A DNA stretch of 64,000 nt from JBDIAG01 sp047974565 (GTDB taxonomy: Bacteria; Actinomycetota; Actinomycetes; Actinomycetales; CAWJMD01): positions 1 to 64,000 of the forward strand of contig JBKECN010000019.1 in NCBI GenBank assembly GCA_047974565.1. The letters are read 5' to 3'. Positions 42,462 to 50,262 of the stretch are shown here, piece by piece. The position numbers and the translations under genes were made by a program. The notes below the pieces were generated by a model. That model was not told where the DNA came from, did no database searches, and saw nothing but the letters and a program-made list of their open reading frames with translations. How positions within the stretch are numbered: the first letter of the stretch is position 1; each line of letters starts with the position of its first letter.

Positions 42462-43847
42462 CTAGGGTTCGCGACCGGCGGCGGCGATGGCCTCGGCGGC
42501 GGCGTGAACACTGTCGGGGGTGAGGGTGGCGGTGCCGACGCTGAGATACCCCACCCCGGGGTCATGACCGGCCGCGGGCGTCACCCTGGCCGGCACCCCG
42601 AGCACCCGCAGCCTCGCCTGCGCCTGGTGAGCGTGGTGCGCATCCAGGCGCAGACACACCGACAGACCCGTTTGCGAGGTGTCCATCGGGGTGAGTCCGT
42701 GCCGGTCCAGGGCGGCGATGAGACTGGCTCTGCGCGCGGCGTACCGCCGCCGCACCCGGCCGAGATGCCGGTCGTAGGCGCCACTGTCGATGAAGTGCGC
42801 GAAGGCAGCCTGGTCGATCACCGGGGTGGACAGATCACCGGTGAGCCGGGCCCGGACCAGATCCTCCCGCCACCCGGTCGGCGCCACGATCCACCCGAGC
42901 CGCAAACCGGGCGCCAACGCCTTGGACACGCTGCCGACCAGCACCACCCGATCCGGTGCGATGCCCTGCAGAACGCTGACCCGGTCGCGGGCCAGCGGCA
43001 GATCACCGTCGAAGTCGTCCTCCACGATGGTGGCTCCGGCTCCGGTGGCCACCCGCAGCAGGGCCCGGCGGCGCTCGGGCGACAGCCTGACCCCGGTGGG
43101 TGCCTGTCGGGCCGGGGTGACCAAGACCATCGAAGGCCGGTCGATCCCGTCCGGGATCAGGCCCTGCCCGTCCACCGCAAGCGGCTCGATCCGGACCCGG
43201 TTTCGCGCCAGATGACCCCGCTGTTCGGGCGACTGCGGATCCTCTACGAACCAGGTGCCCAGGTGGCGATCGAGCGAGACCGCCGCCAGCAGGGACAGCG
43301 CCTGGGAGACCCCGTTGACCACGAGCAGGTTGGCCGGGTCGACCTCGGCGCCCCGGGTCCGGCGCAGGTACCCGGCCAGGCACTCGCGCAGCGGACGATG
43401 GCCCAGCGCGCTGCCATACCCCAGTTCGTCGTTGCTCAGCGTCGCCAGGGCATGGCGCACTGCCGACAACCAGGCACCGCGCGGGAAGGCGGCCAGGTCG
43501 CCCACCCCGGGGCTCGGCGCAGTCCGGGCCAGGGCCGGACGAGGAGGACGGCTGGCCCCGGCGGGCAGGTGCGCCACGACATAGCCGCTGCGGGCTTGCG
43601 CGGTGAGCAGTCCCTCGTCGCACAGCCGGTCCAAAGCGGCCGTGACGGTTCCCCGTGCCACACCGAGTGCCTCGGCCAGCGTCCGGGCCCCCGGGAGCCG
43701 CCCACCTGCGGGCAGGTCCGCACGCACGATGGCCTGGTGCAGGCCGCGCCGCAGCCACTCGGTGCGCCCGGCCGCCGGCCGGGTGCCGAGCGCCAAGAGG
43801 ATCGCGTCCAGTTCGACGACCGGTTGAGTGAGCGTTGCCTGAGGCAC
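42462..43847 (-). CDS. MocR/PdxR family GntR-aminotransferase regulator
   Basis: A 461-residue regulator: an N-terminal GntR winged helix (about 25-95: LHQAIVRADLPAGGRLPGARTLAEALGVARGTV) joined to an aspartate-aminotransferase-like domain. The PLP lysine is in VGSVSKALAPGLRLGW near 310, and VVNGVSQALSLLA and VEDDFDGDL are conserved. Such proteins sense PLP or an amino-acid adduct. Divergent from a LysE exporter, with repeated CCAGT elements in between, it most likely controls that exporter and itself. The GTG start is right next to the first palindrome. Confidence 0.92.
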   Translation of the reverse strand: MPQATLTQPVVELDAILLALGTRPAAGRTEWLRRGLHQAIVRADLPAGGRLPGARTLAEALGVARGTVTAALDRLCDEGLLTAQARSGYVVAHLPAGASRPPRPALARTAPSPGVGDLAAFPRGAWLSAVRHALATLSNDELGYGSALGHRPLRECLAGYLRRTRGAEVDPANLLVVNGVSQALSLLAAVSLDRHLGTWFVEDPQSPEQRGHLARNRVRIEPLAVDGQGLIPDGIDRPSMVLVTPARQAPTGVRLSPERRRALLRVATGAGATIVEDDFDGDLPLARDRVSVLQGIAPDRVVLVGSVSKALAPGLRLGWIVAPTGWREDLVRARLTGDLSTPVIDQAAFAHFIDSGAYDRHLGRVRRRYAARRASLIAALDRHGLTPMDTSQTGLSVCLRLDAHHAHQAQARLRVLGVPARVTPAAGHDPGVGYLSVGTATLTPDSVHAAAEAIAAAGREP

Positions 43848-43893
43848 TGGACCAGTAAAGGGCGCGACTCCTGGCCCTGTCCAGTGATCCAGT
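43846..43893. promoter_or_regulatory. Candidate MocR operator region
   Basis: ACTGG-A-CCAGT (43846-43856) is an 11-base palindrome at the regulator start, and CCAGT recurs directly at 43881 and 43889. Only 66 bases separate the two divergent genes, so binding here could repress both. MocR proteins typically use direct plus inverted repeats of this spacing. Confidence 0.5.
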
Positions 43894-43913
43894 TGGGCAC
43901 GAATCTGGGAGCC

Positions 43914-44534
43914 ATGAGTAGCGCCCTGCCCTTTACCCTGGCCTCGCTCGTGGTCATCGCCACGCCCGGTATCGGGGCCACCTATGCCGTCGCCACGGCT
44001 CTGTCCCGCGGCCTACGGGCCGGACTGGTGGCCTCGCTGGCGCTGGCGGTGGCCACCCTGCCGCACGCCCTGCTGGCCATCACCGGCCTGGCCGCGCTGT
44101 TGCACGCCACTCCCACGCTGTTCCGCATCCTGACCTACCTCGGCGCGGCCTTCCTGGTCTACCTAGCCTGGGGGATGTGGCGGGACACCGGGGGTCTGGA
44201 TGGCGAGCCGAGGGCCTCGTCCGCGGCGGGAGTGCTGCGTGAGGTGCTGGCCATGAACCTGCTCAACCCGAAACTCACCCTCTTCTTCGTCGCCTTCCTG
44301 CCGCAGTTCGTACCGGCGGGTGCGCCCCGCACGACGATGACCCTGACGATGCTGAGCCTGGCGTTCATGGCGCTGACCGCACTGGTCTACGCCGGGTATG
44401 TGCTGCTCGCCGCCCGGCTGCGCGACCAGATCGCGCGCCGCCCTGACCTGCTCGTGGTGATCCGACGGGTTTTCGCGGTGACCTTCGTCGCACTGGGAGC
44501 ACTGACCGTCCTCACTGGACAGACACCCGGGTGA
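43914..44534 (+). CDS. LysE family amino-acid exporter
   Basis: A 206-residue membrane protein with about six hydrophobic segments. The motif VVIATPGIGATYAVATALSRGLRAGL at residues 13-38 and MNLLNPKLTLFFVAFLPQFV near 113 are diagnostic of LysE/RhtB exporters of amino acids or derivatives. ATG at 43914. Divergent from the MocR gene that probably regulates it. Confidence 0.93.
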   Translation: MSSALPFTLASLVVIATPGIGATYAVATALSRGLRAGLVASLALAVATLPHALLAITGLAALLHATPTLFRILTYLGAAFLVYLAWGMWRDTGGLDGEPRASSAAGVLREVLAMNLLNPKLTLFFVAFLPQFVPAGAPRTTMTLTMLSLAFMALTALVYAGYVLLAARLRDQIARRPDLLVVIRRVFAVTFVALGALTVLTGQTPG

Positions 44535-44576
44535 CGTGCGCCTACTCGGTTGCGCGAGTGCGGCTAGGTTGCGGCG

Positions 44577-45755
44577 GTGAGCGAACGTCGTCCCCCGCTG
44601 TGGCCGTTGTACATCGGCGGCTTCCTCGGCCCCTTCGGTGCTCCGGTCGTGACGACCATGTTGCCGGAGATGCAGCAGGACCTCGGCGGCAGCATCACCC
44701 AGCTGAGCACGACCCTGTCGGCTTACCTGTTCCCGTTCGCCCTGTGCATGCTGTTCTCGGGCACCCTGGCCGAGCGGTTCGGTCGTCGCCGAACCGTGCG
44801 CGCCGGGTACCTGGTGTACACGCTGGCCGCGATCGCCTGCGCCCTGGCCCCCACGCTGGAGACGTTCACGCTGGCCCGGGTGGTGCAGGGGGCGGCCAAC
44901 GCCTTCACCACACCGGTGCTGGTGGCTGCGATCTCCGACGCGGTACCGGCCAGTCGGCTCGGCCGCTCACTCGGGCTGTTCGGTTCGATGCAGGCCACCG
45001 GGCAGGCGATGGCTCCGCTGATCGGCGGCCTGGCCGCCGATGTGGATTGGCGGCTAGCGTTCTGGGGCACCGCGCTGGTGTCGGCCATGCTCGCCACCAT
45101 GCCGCCCCAGGACTCCGAGCAGACCAGTGTCGCCGGGTTGGAGCGGTGGAAGGCGCTGGCGAACCGGCAACTGGGGCTGGCCAGCCTCACCGCCGCGCTG
45201 GCCTTCCTCACCACGATGGCGATGGCCGTGGTCGCGGCGCTGTACGTGCGCGATGTCTTCGGTCTGAGCGCCAGCGTCAGCGGTCTCATCGTCGCGGTGT
45301 TCGGACTGTCCGGCCTGGCCACCGGACGACAGACCGGAGGGCTGCTGGATCGCTTCGGTCGGGTGCGGGCCGGGGGCTACCTGCACCTGATCCTGGGGAT
45401 CTTCTGCGCGGTCACCGGCATCGTCGGCACCCTGGCGCTGCCGTCCCCGATCCCGCTCATCCTGGTCGTGGTGAGCATCGCGATCGCCGGTGCGGCCGCC
45501 ACCGGCACCCGCACGGTGGTGCAGGGGCTGGCGGTGACCTCGGCACCGACGAACCGGTCGGGGGCCACCTCGGTGATGCTTGCCTGCCAGTTCTCCGGTG
45601 CCGCGCTGGCGCCCCTGTTGTGGGTGCCGATCTACGAATCCCAGCCGGTTCCGGACGGCGGCATCGCCCTCGTCGTGGCGGGCTCGACGGCTGTCATCGC
45701 CGGGCTCATCCTGCTCCTGGTGCACCGCACGGGGTGGCTTCGTACCTCCTCGTGA
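44577..45755 (+). CDS. MFS transporter
   Basis: A 392-residue, 12-helix major facilitator. The loop 2-3 motif GTLAERFGRRRTVRAGY is near residue 61, the motif-C-like GSMQATGQAMAPLIGGL near 138, and the half-repeat GRQTGGLLDRFGRVRAGG near 245. This is the drug-exporter DHA-type layout; the substrate is unknown. It begins at a GTG 42 bases after lysE and may share its transcript. Confidence 0.9.
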   Translation: MSERRPPLWPLYIGGFLGPFGAPVVTTMLPEMQQDLGGSITQLSTTLSAYLFPFALCMLFSGTLAERFGRRRTVRAGYLVYTLAAIACALAPTLETFTLARVVQGAANAFTTPVLVAAISDAVPASRLGRSLGLFGSMQATGQAMAPLIGGLAADVDWRLAFWGTALVSAMLATMPPQDSEQTSVAGLERWKALANRQLGLASLTAALAFLTTMAMAVVAALYVRDVFGLSASVSGLIVAVFGLSGLATGRQTGGLLDRFGRVRAGGYLHLILGIFCAVTGIVGTLALPSPIPLILVVVSIAIAGAAATGTRTVVQGLAVTSAPTNRSGATSVMLACQFSGAALAPLLWVPIYESQPVPDGGIALVVAGSTAVIAGLILLLVHRTGWLRTSS

Positions 45756-45877
45756 GCCGGCCGGTTGCCAGTCGGACCCCCCACCAATCCAGGCCATCGG
45801 CACGACGCCCCGACCGGGCAGGCGCTGTCCGCGTCGAGTTCGGGTCGTGCATGGCTCCCCGACGCGTGCGCGAGGCG

Positions 45878-46942
45878 TCAGGCGTTGACCGGCTCCTGCT
45901 CCTGCTGGGCAGCCAGCGGCCACAACCCGAAGTAGTCGCCGTAGAACGCCAGGAACGGGAAGGTCACCGCCAACAGGCTGTTCGCCAGCCAGAGCTCGGC
46001 GGCGAAGTTCCCGTCCGGGCCGGCCGGCAGGTCACCGGACAGCACCGGCATCAGGGCCCGGTAGCCCAGGGCGAGCAGATTGCCCGCCACGAGAGCCACC
46101 AGCGCCGCGGCCAGACCCCTGGCCGGTTGCCTCAGCCCGGCGAAGAGCGACCCCCCGAGCATGTTGAACACCAGGATCTCCCCGAAGAGGAAGGGAATCG
46201 GCACGCTCACCAGGAAGGTCGGGGCCGGTAGGCCCGTCACGGCGAGGCCGACCTGGTAGACGACCACGGCGAGGACGAAACAGGTCAGCGTCCAGACCAG
46301 CGCGAGCCGCAGCGGGTGCTCGCGCAGCATCGCCGACCGGGTCAGCGGCCACAGGTCGACCAGCAGGAACCCGAACATCAGGCTCAGGGCGGTGACCATC
46401 ACCACGACCACCGACCAGGCGTCGAAGGGCCCGCCGGGGTCGAGTGCCTGGGCGAAGGGCGCGCCGGCCAGGAAGTCGAAGCGCATGAACTGGAAGATCA
46501 CCGCGTTGACCAGATAGCAGCCCACCAGCAGGGCCAGGCCGGCCACCAGTCGGTTCCGGATCAGTGAGAACGGCCACCCGCCCCACACGATCACCAGGAA
46601 GAAGGTGGTCACCACCGACGTGATGATCGTCATCACGGCCATCGGCACGGGTGGGGAGATGCCGCCACCGCGCAGGGACCAGTGGATCACCCCGACGATC
46701 CCGGCCACCACCGCGGCCAACGCCAGGTAGCCCAGACCGCGAGCGGGCTGGCGGAGCCGAGCCACCGCCGCGGGCTCGCTGCCCCGCCAGAAGGCACCGA
46801 CGATGACGGTGAACGGGATCGCGCACATGAGCAGATACGACCCCCAGCCCATGAACAGGTCGACCCCCAGGAGCCAGATGACCACGAGCGAGACGACGAT
46901 GACGGCGGCGCTGGCGACCACGCCCAGAGTTGGTTGCCTCAT
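45878..46942 (-). CDS. Multi-pass membrane protein of unrecognised family
   Basis: A 354-residue protein with about ten membrane helices (roughly 8-27, 35-51, 70-90, 100-121, 131-153, 175-198, 211-235, 241-262, 275-296, 316-342). The octapeptide LRQPARGL occurs twice, at 63-70 and 270-277, each directly before a helix, and the protein opens MRQPTLG before the first; this suggests an internally repeated transporter or sensor. No ABC or MFS motif is seen. Its ATG overlaps the stop of the tautomerase gene by four bases (ATGA), so the two are translated together. Function unknown; transport of the compound handled by the neighbouring enzymes is the simplest guess. Confidence 0.75.
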   Translation of the reverse strand: MRQPTLGVVASAAVIVVSLVVIWLLGVDLFMGWGSYLLMCAIPFTVIVGAFWRGSEPAAVARLRQPARGLGYLALAAVVAGIVGVIHWSLRGGGISPPVPMAVMTIITSVVTTFFLVIVWGGWPFSLIRNRLVAGLALLVGCYLVNAVIFQFMRFDFLAGAPFAQALDPGGPFDAWSVVVVMVTALSLMFGFLLVDLWPLTRSAMLREHPLRLALVWTLTCFVLAVVVYQVGLAVTGLPAPTFLVSVPIPFLFGEILVFNMLGGSLFAGLRQPARGLAAALVALVAGNLLALGYRALMPVLSGDLPAGPDGNFAAELWLANSLLAVTFPFLAFYGDYFGLWPLAAQQEQEPVNA

Positions 46943-47223
46943 CCCCGGTCACCATCGCGGCCGGGCCGGGCGCTCTGCTCTTCAGCTGCCTCAGGCTGGT
47001 GGGTGGTCTCGCCACGGCCCGTTCCGGACGGCGCCGACGCCTGCTCGCTCTTGAGCGTGGTGCCGACGGCCCACCGGGTGGCGGGCACCTCGTGCACGAC
47101 GACCCGGACGGTCTCCAGCGGAGCGCGCAGGCTGTCGCTGACCGTGCGGGCGACCGTGCGTATGCAGTCCTGGACGAGGGCTTCGTCCCGGCCCTCGACG
47201 ATGGTGATCTGGACGAGTGGCAT
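46939..47223 (-). CDS. 4-oxalocrotonate tautomerase-like protein with C-terminal tail
   Basis: A 94-residue protein. Residues 1-56 match the 4-OT family: catalytic Pro after Met removal (MPLVQITIVEGRD), an arginine-bearing helix, then VRVVVHEVPATRWAVG. 4-OTs tautomerise enols of keto acids in ring-cleavage pathways. The extra 38 residues (from KSEQASAP) are polar, charged and Gly/Glu-rich, unlike the usual 60-75-residue enzymes. It is coupled to the membrane protein gene and follows the DUF3500 gene. Confidence 0.85.
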   Translation of the reverse strand: MPLVQITIVEGRDEALVQDCIRTVARTVSDSLRAPLETVRVVVHEVPATRWAVGTTLKSEQASAPSGTGRGETTHQPEAAEEQSARPGRDGDRG

Positions 47224-47308
47224 TACTGGCCTTCCGGTTGTCGGGTGGATGCGGACGATGCGGGGGATCGCGGCAGGCCCCGAGCCTTCACGCTGCCGCC
47301 GGGTTCAC

Positions 47309-48490
47309 TCACCCCGGGTTGGCGGCCACCTGGAGGTCCAGGCCCGGGTCCAGTGCCGCGCTGGACACCTTGCGGGTGTTGCCTTCGGCGACTCCCGGGA
47401 ACTCGGTCGGCACCGGGGTCCGGTGGTGCGCGGCAAGGAGTTCACCGCCCAGGTCGTGATCGAAATCGCGCAGCACCGAATGGATGTGGTCGCCCTCGGA
47501 GATGGAGTTGACCAGTTCGATGAGGAACCGCTCGGTGTGGATCCGGAAGTAGTGGGGGGTCCGTGGCCGGGTGCCGCCGGCCCAGGCGAAGTACACCCGG
47601 TCCAGCCCGCGCTGACGTACCTCCCGCTGCAGCCGGTCGGCGATGGGACGCGGGTGCCGCTCGAGGAACCGGTCGATGATCAGCAGCAGGTTCTGTTGCT
47701 GATCGGCGTCCAGGTCGCTGCCGGGGATGCCTGCCGGCTGCTCGCGCACGAACCGGTTGGCGTGCCGGTCGGCGTCGGTGAGCCGGTAGTGCGGCATGCC
47801 GAGGTCGATGACATCGGGATACTCGATTGCGCCGATCCGTGGCACGTACCGGGTGGCGAAGTCGGCCGGGGACACGTGGTGGATGATCGCCTGCCTGCGC
47901 TGTGCGCCACTAAGCGAGTCGATGATCGCGAAGGCGGCCCCCTCCTCGTCCGCCAGGGGTTTGTTGGTCCCGTCGTAGACGACAGGCTGCTGCCCCATCG
48001 CGGACGGGCCCGCGGTGATCCACCGCTCCTTGATCACGGTGAGGTTGATGCCGAGATGGTGTCCGTAGAACCGGAAGGCCCAGCTGTCCTCGAAACCTGG
48101 CCGCCCGAAGATCGTCGTGTAGTAGTTGTTCGGGTCGCGCCAGGCGCCGAGCGCCCGTCCGAGGAAGTCGGCCTCGTAGTCGCGCAGCACGTGCTCCAGC
48201 TGAGGCACCTGGGTGCTCTGGGTGAAGGTGCGCACCGGCAGTGCGGCGGCGAGCAGGTCCCAGACGAGGGTCTTCTGGCTGCGGGAGAGGTCGTGCAGCG
48301 ACAGTCCGGTCTTCTCCGGCCGCGGGATGATGTCCCAGTCCATCCGCTGGGGAGCGTCCATGGGTAGCACGAGGTACTGCCGCTGGGCGGTGGTGAGCGT
48401 TTCCACCAGTCCCATCGCGGCCACCAGCATCGCGCTGGCCACCTCCGGGGCTTCGTAAACATCGGTGGGCAGGGCAGGTCGGGCGTTCAT
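47309..48490 (-). CDS. DUF3500 family protein
   Basis: A 393-residue soluble protein. YYTTIFGRPGFEDSWAFRFYGHHLGINLTV near residue 130 and IHTERFLIELVNS near 335 are the DUF3500 hallmarks (H-rich GHH motif). Family members have no established reaction; the conserved histidines and the FYGHH block suggest metal or small-molecule binding. GGAGG lies five bases before the ATG at 48490. Placed between the PucR regulator and the tautomerase, it is likely an enzyme of the same catabolic unit. Confidence 0.85.
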   Translation of the reverse strand: MNARPALPTDVYEAPEVASAMLVAAMGLVETLTTAQRQYLVLPMDAPQRMDWDIIPRPEKTGLSLHDLSRSQKTLVWDLLAAALPVRTFTQSTQVPQLEHVLRDYEADFLGRALGAWRDPNNYYTTIFGRPGFEDSWAFRFYGHHLGINLTVIKERWITAGPSAMGQQPVVYDGTNKPLADEEGAAFAIIDSLSGAQRRQAIIHHVSPADFATRYVPRIGAIEYPDVIDLGMPHYRLTDADRHANRFVREQPAGIPGSDLDADQQQNLLLIIDRFLERHPRPIADRLQREVRQRGLDRVYFAWAGGTRPRTPHYFRIHTERFLIELVNSISEGDHIHSVLRDFDHDLGGELLAAHHRTPVPTEFPGVAEGNTRKVSSAALDPGLDLQVAANPG

Positions 48491-48643
48491 CGATCCTCCA
48501 GGGGGTGTGCGGGTACGTCCGTTCACCGGGCGTCGAGTGGCGTCGAGTACGCGGACGCGCGGTCCATGGGAATGCGTGGTGAGGTTGTCGGGCCGGGCCG
48601 GGCTGGGACGGGCCGGGATGGGATGGTTGGGCGGTCCGGCGAG

Positions 48644-49957
48644 TCAGGGCGATGCCGCAGTGAGCACCAGGTTCGGGAAGTTCTCGGCCAGGAGCAGGGC
48701 CGAGGCGAGTTCTGCGGTACTCGTGCCGGCGGGCAACAGCCCGTCCGCCTGCCGTAACCGGTACGTCACCGTGTTGCGGTGCGTGTGAATCTGCGTGGCG
48801 GTCTTGTTGACGTTGCCCGCATTCGCGTGGTGGGCGGCCAGCGTGGACCTCAGCACGTCCATCTTGGGATCGTCAACCGCCAACGGGCCCAATCTCTCTC
48901 GAGCCAGGCAGACGGCCCGGTCGATGTCGACGGCGAGCAGCGAGACGAGTTCGACGTCCCGGTAGCGGGTGACCTTGTCGCCACGTCCGCGCAACCGGGC
49001 CACTCGGCAGGTGGCGCCGGCCTGGTGATGGGTGACCCGGAACCCGTTGAGCCCTGCGCCGGGTTCGCCGACCGCGATGACCACCCCGACCGGCCACTGT
49101 GCCTGGGCCGCCACCTCGTCGATGTCCAACGCCGGATCAGGGAACCACACGTCGGCCCGGGCATGTCCGCGACCCACCACCAGCGGCGCGGTGCTGCAGC
49201 TGGCGTCCGCAGCCAGTCGGGCGGCCAGCGTCAGGACGTTCACGTCGACGGCCGCGACCTCGGTGTCCACCCGCAACACGGCCGCCACATGTCGCGTACC
49301 GAGCGGATAGCCAAGTTTGCGTCCGGCGTCCTCGACGCTGATCCGGCTGGCGTCGAGCACCCGGCTGACGATCTGCAACCGCAGACCCATCTCGCTGTGC
49401 GTCCACCGTTCATGCTCCTGCGCATAGCTGAGGGCGACCGCATGAACGAAGGCGTCCCACAGCGCCGCGACCTGGCGGGTCGCCTCGATGGAGGTCGCCA
49501 TCCGGTGCTCCGGGGCCACAAGTGCGTCGATCGCCGCGAGGAGCTCCACGACGAGGAAGGACTGGCTGGTGTGCAGGGCGCGGATCACGTGATCCACCGA
49601 GATGCCGCGCCGGACGTAGTAGCGCACCACGTCGGCCGGGTTGGCGCTGGCGGACAGGTCCGGTGAGGCCGGATCGGCCAGCCCGGTCAGCGTCGCGATG
49701 GTGAGCGCTTCGGTGGTGCGGACGAGTTCATCCAGCTCCAGCCCGGAATGGTCGGCCGGCCAGTCCTGCGCGTCGGCGACCACCTGCTCGGCGATCAGAT
49801 GACCGGTTCGCACTGCCCAGGCCACCGCCCCCGCGCCGATCAGAGTTTCGGCCCGACGGCGGGTGAGCTGGCTCGTGGCCGCCGTGGCCGACCGCTGCGG
49901 GCCACCGGGCAGGTCCCGGATCCACGAGCCGCTGCGGGCCGTCTCAACGCTGAGCAT
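48644..49957 (-). CDS. PucR-type transcriptional regulator
   Basis: A 437-residue CdaR/PucR-like protein. The C-terminal helix-turn-helix (about 385-410) is AGNVNKTATQIHTHRNTVTYRLRQ, the HTH_30 pattern; the middle carries a GGDEF-like domain (about 220-320), and the N-terminal part is a RsbRD/sensor-like helical region. PucR regulators activate purine and other N-compound catabolism. The start is uncertain: ATG at 49957 or 49972, neither with a clear ribosome site. It faces the same way as the DUF3500 unit downstream. Confidence 0.85.
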   Translation of the reverse strand: MLSVETARSGSWIRDLPGGPQRSATAATSQLTRRRAETLIGAGAVAWAVRTGHLIAEQVVADAQDWPADHSGLELDELVRTTEALTIATLTGLADPASPDLSASANPADVVRYYVRRGISVDHVIRALHTSQSFLVVELLAAIDALVAPEHRMATSIEATRQVAALWDAFVHAVALSYAQEHERWTHSEMGLRLQIVSRVLDASRISVEDAGRKLGYPLGTRHVAAVLRVDTEVAAVDVNVLTLAARLAADASCSTAPLVVGRGHARADVWFPDPALDIDEVAAQAQWPVGVVIAVGEPGAGLNGFRVTHHQAGATCRVARLRGRGDKVTRYRDVELVSLLAVDIDRAVCLARERLGPLAVDDPKMDVLRSTLAAHHANAGNVNKTATQIHTHRNTVTYRLRQADGLLPAGTSTAELASALLLAENFPNLVLTAASP

Positions 49958-50120
49958 GAATCGAGTATGCATGCTGCCCAGCCGAACTCGGTGCAACGGG
50001 TGCGGAGTCTGTGCAAACGCACACCCCACACCCGGCGGTTGTGCAACGGGCCCAATCGGGTGGCGGCGGCCTGAGACGGGTGTCCTGGCGGGCCGGCCGG
50101 CTCGCTGGCCCGCGAGCCGA

Positions 50121-50262
50121 CCCAGGCGCGCGACCTGCGCTGCCCGGTGACGGCGCCGCAGGCGGAGGGCGCCCTCAGCGGCCCAGACGGGCGACCTTGG
50201 CTGCCCCATGGGCGACCCCGCAGGTGGTGGCGCCGTTCAGCGCCCCAGACGCGCGACCTTCG
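50121..50262. repeat. 61-bp tandem duplication of the carboxyltransferase gene 3' end
   Basis: Unit A (50200-50261) holds the last codons and stop of the carboxyltransferase gene; unit B (50139-50199) repeats it with about 75% identity, including cagacgggcgacctt and a TGA in the same place; a partial copy lies at 50121-50138. On the minus strand each encodes VARLGR followed by a stop or LAGQ. Confidence 0.85.
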
